From the NCBI GenBank assembly GCA_028723145.1, contig JAQYFM010000088.1, forward strand, positions 1 through 14,211: a stretch of 14,211 nucleotides of DNA. Direction: 5' to 3'. The position numbers and the translations under genes were made by a program. Below the pieces are notes generated by a model that had not been told where the DNA came from, ran no database searches, and was given only the letters and a program-made list of their open reading frames with translations. Position 1 is the stretch's first letter. Every line of letters starts with the position of its first letter. Of the stretch, positions 13,239 through 14,211 are shown in pieces. This stretch comes from Spirochaetales bacterium. Lineage in GTDB: Bacteria; Spirochaetota; Spirochaetia; Sphaerochaetales; Sphaerochaetaceae.

Positions 13239-14174
13239 TTAGAACTGGTCAACGTTTGCTGCTGTAATTACGTTAACACCGGTATCGATGTACTTATAGC
13301 CACCCATATCAACACCATTGAGTATGTCTACTGCAGCTTTTACACCCTGATATCCCATCTGGTAAGGGTTTTGGCCCATGATACAAAGAAGCGCACCTTC
13401 CTTAACAAGAGACTTGTTAGTGTCAGAAGCATCAGAACCACATCCGATAACGTCAATACCTGCAGCCTTAGCTTCCTTAACTGCGTTACCAGCACCAACT
13501 GTTGAACCTTCGTTAGAACCATAAACAGCTACACAGCCCTGTGCAATGAAGTTATCTGCAGCTTCTTTAGATCTTGTAGCATCACCATCACAATACTGAG
13601 TTTCAAGAAGTGTGAAGTTTGTTCCAACAAATGCTGATCTGAAACCCTTTTCTCTTGAGTTACATGATTCTGTTGCAGGGTTTACACCGATAACACCTAT
13701 TTTACCTGATGTGATACCCTTTTTATTTAACTCAGCAAGAAGAGCTTCACCAATTTTCTTTCCACCAGCTTCGTTATCTGTTGCAAATAATCTAAGAGAT
13801 TCAAAGTTTGCAGGAGAGTCAACATATACAATCTTTACACCTGCTGCTGCAGCTTCTTTAAGAGCTGAAACTTGAGAATCAGGAGCGTTTGCTGCAACGA
13901 GGATTGCATCAGCACCCTGTGCTACAGAGTTATTGATACATTCAATCTGCTTATTGTCATCTTTTGTGTCTGGTGAATTAAATACAACTTTAACACCAAG
14001 TTCCTTACCTGCATCTTGTGCACCTTGGTTACATGCAACCCAGTGCTGGTCCATCTGGTCCATTGTAATCAAATGGATAGTATAAGACTTAGAAGATGAT
14101 TCCGATGCTCCCTGTGCAAATACTGCTGTGAGAGCAAGAGCCGCTACGAGTACGAATACAATTACTTTTTTCAT
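13239..14174 (-). CDS. Periplasmic sugar-binding protein of an ABC transporter (ribose/galactose type)
   Basis: The 311-residue precursor has a clear signal peptide (MKK, hydrophobic 4-18, AVFA before cleavage near 20/21) and no lipobox Cys, so it is a soluble periplasmic protein. The mature part fits the type I periplasmic-binding fold of the ribose/xylose/galactose group (Peripla_BP_4). Features include the first-strand region with DQHW (43-46), PDTKDDNKQIECINN (68-82), a DxPAN strand around 119-123, SREKGFRSAF (173-182), and the hinge GQNPYQMGYQGVKA (267-280). The ligand cannot be read from the sequence; ribose-, autoinducer-2- or inositol-like sugars are possible. Seven Cys (48, 79, 171, 195, 214, 245, 264) remain in the mature protein, many for this family. 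AAGGAG lies six bases before ATG 14174. A terminator follows, so no permease or ATPase gene is downstream in its transcript. Confidence 0.88.
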   Translation of the reverse strand: MKKVIVFVLVAALALTAVFAQGASESSSKSYTIHLITMDQMDQHWVACNQGAQDAGKELGVKVVFNSPDTKDDNKQIECINNSVAQGADAILVAANAPDSQVSALKEAAAAGVKIVYVDSPANFESLRLFATDNEAGGKKIGEALLAELNKKGITSGKIGVIGVNPATESCNSREKGFRSAFVGTNFTLLETQYCDGDATRSKEAADNFIAQGCVAVYGSNEGSTVGAGNAVKEAKAAGIDVIGCGSDASDTNKSLVKEGALLCIMGQNPYQMGYQGVKAAVDILNGVDMGGYKYIDTGVNVITAANVDQF

Positions 14175-14193
14175 ACTTTACTCCTTTTATTTT

Positions 14194-14208
14194 ATTGCTA
14201 AAAGCAAT
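14194..14208 (-). promoter_or_regulatory. Small perfect hairpin upstream of the sugar-binding-protein gene
   Basis: ATTGCT (14194-14199) and AGCAAT (14203-14208) form a 6-bp stem with a 3-base loop directly upstream of the ribosome site, at the window edge. It may be a leader hairpin, an operator half, or the end of an upstream terminator. Confidence 0.35.
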
Positions 14209-14211
14209 TAG

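Overview
This 14.2 kb window is an AT-rich bacterial chromosome segment, most likely from a gut-type spirochaete (Sphaerochaetaceae or Treponema-like). That placement is an inference. It rests on a long membrane-anchored coiled-coil protein of a type common in spirochaetes, a sugar-binding protein with the spirochaete-style VFAQGA signal-peptide end, and a PD-(D/E)XK 'putative transposase' gene of a family first named from Treponema denticola. No rRNA, tRNA or CRISPR array is visible.

Layout. Bases 1-141 hold the 3' tail of an IS200/IS605-type tnpB gene overlapping a structured omega-RNA-like right end. Bases 181-1394 (+ strand) hold an Rpn/PD-(D/E)XK nuclease gene broken by one in-frame ochre codon, followed by a detached, about 95% identical copy of its C-terminal segment. 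A converging pair of terminators at 1413-1503 separates this accessory block from the core block. Bases 1513-9706 (- strand) carry a probable housekeeping transcription unit, read der, HAD phosphatase, coiled-coil protein, grpE, dnaK, dnaJ. It has a good promoter in front of der and a possible second one in front of grpE. Bases 9943-10524 (+ strand) encode a small membrane-anchored GerMN-domain protein, divergent from der. Bases 10615-12917 (- strand) carry rny (RNase Y) and ymdB, overlapping by one base and driven by a clear sigma70-type promoter. Bases 13239-14174 (- strand) encode a periplasmic sugar-binding protein with its own terminator; no transporter partner follows it.

How the genes fit together. 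The GrpE-DnaK-DnaJ set is a complete Hsp70 cycle, placed downstream of the ribosome-assembly GTPase Der. RNase Y and YmdB form the conserved membrane RNA-turnover pair. No CIRCE operator or hrcA gene is visible by the chaperone genes, so their heat-shock control is not explained here. Two starts that a longest-ORF call would place too far upstream are corrected: RNase Y (12917) and the HAD phosphatase (8160).

The most interesting accessory feature is the nuclease remnant. Both copies of its C-terminal segment carry a Shine-Dalgarno-like GAGGTG six bases before an ATG. That would give short 58- and 56-residue proteins, a layout resembling the intragenic antitoxins described for E. coli rpn genes.
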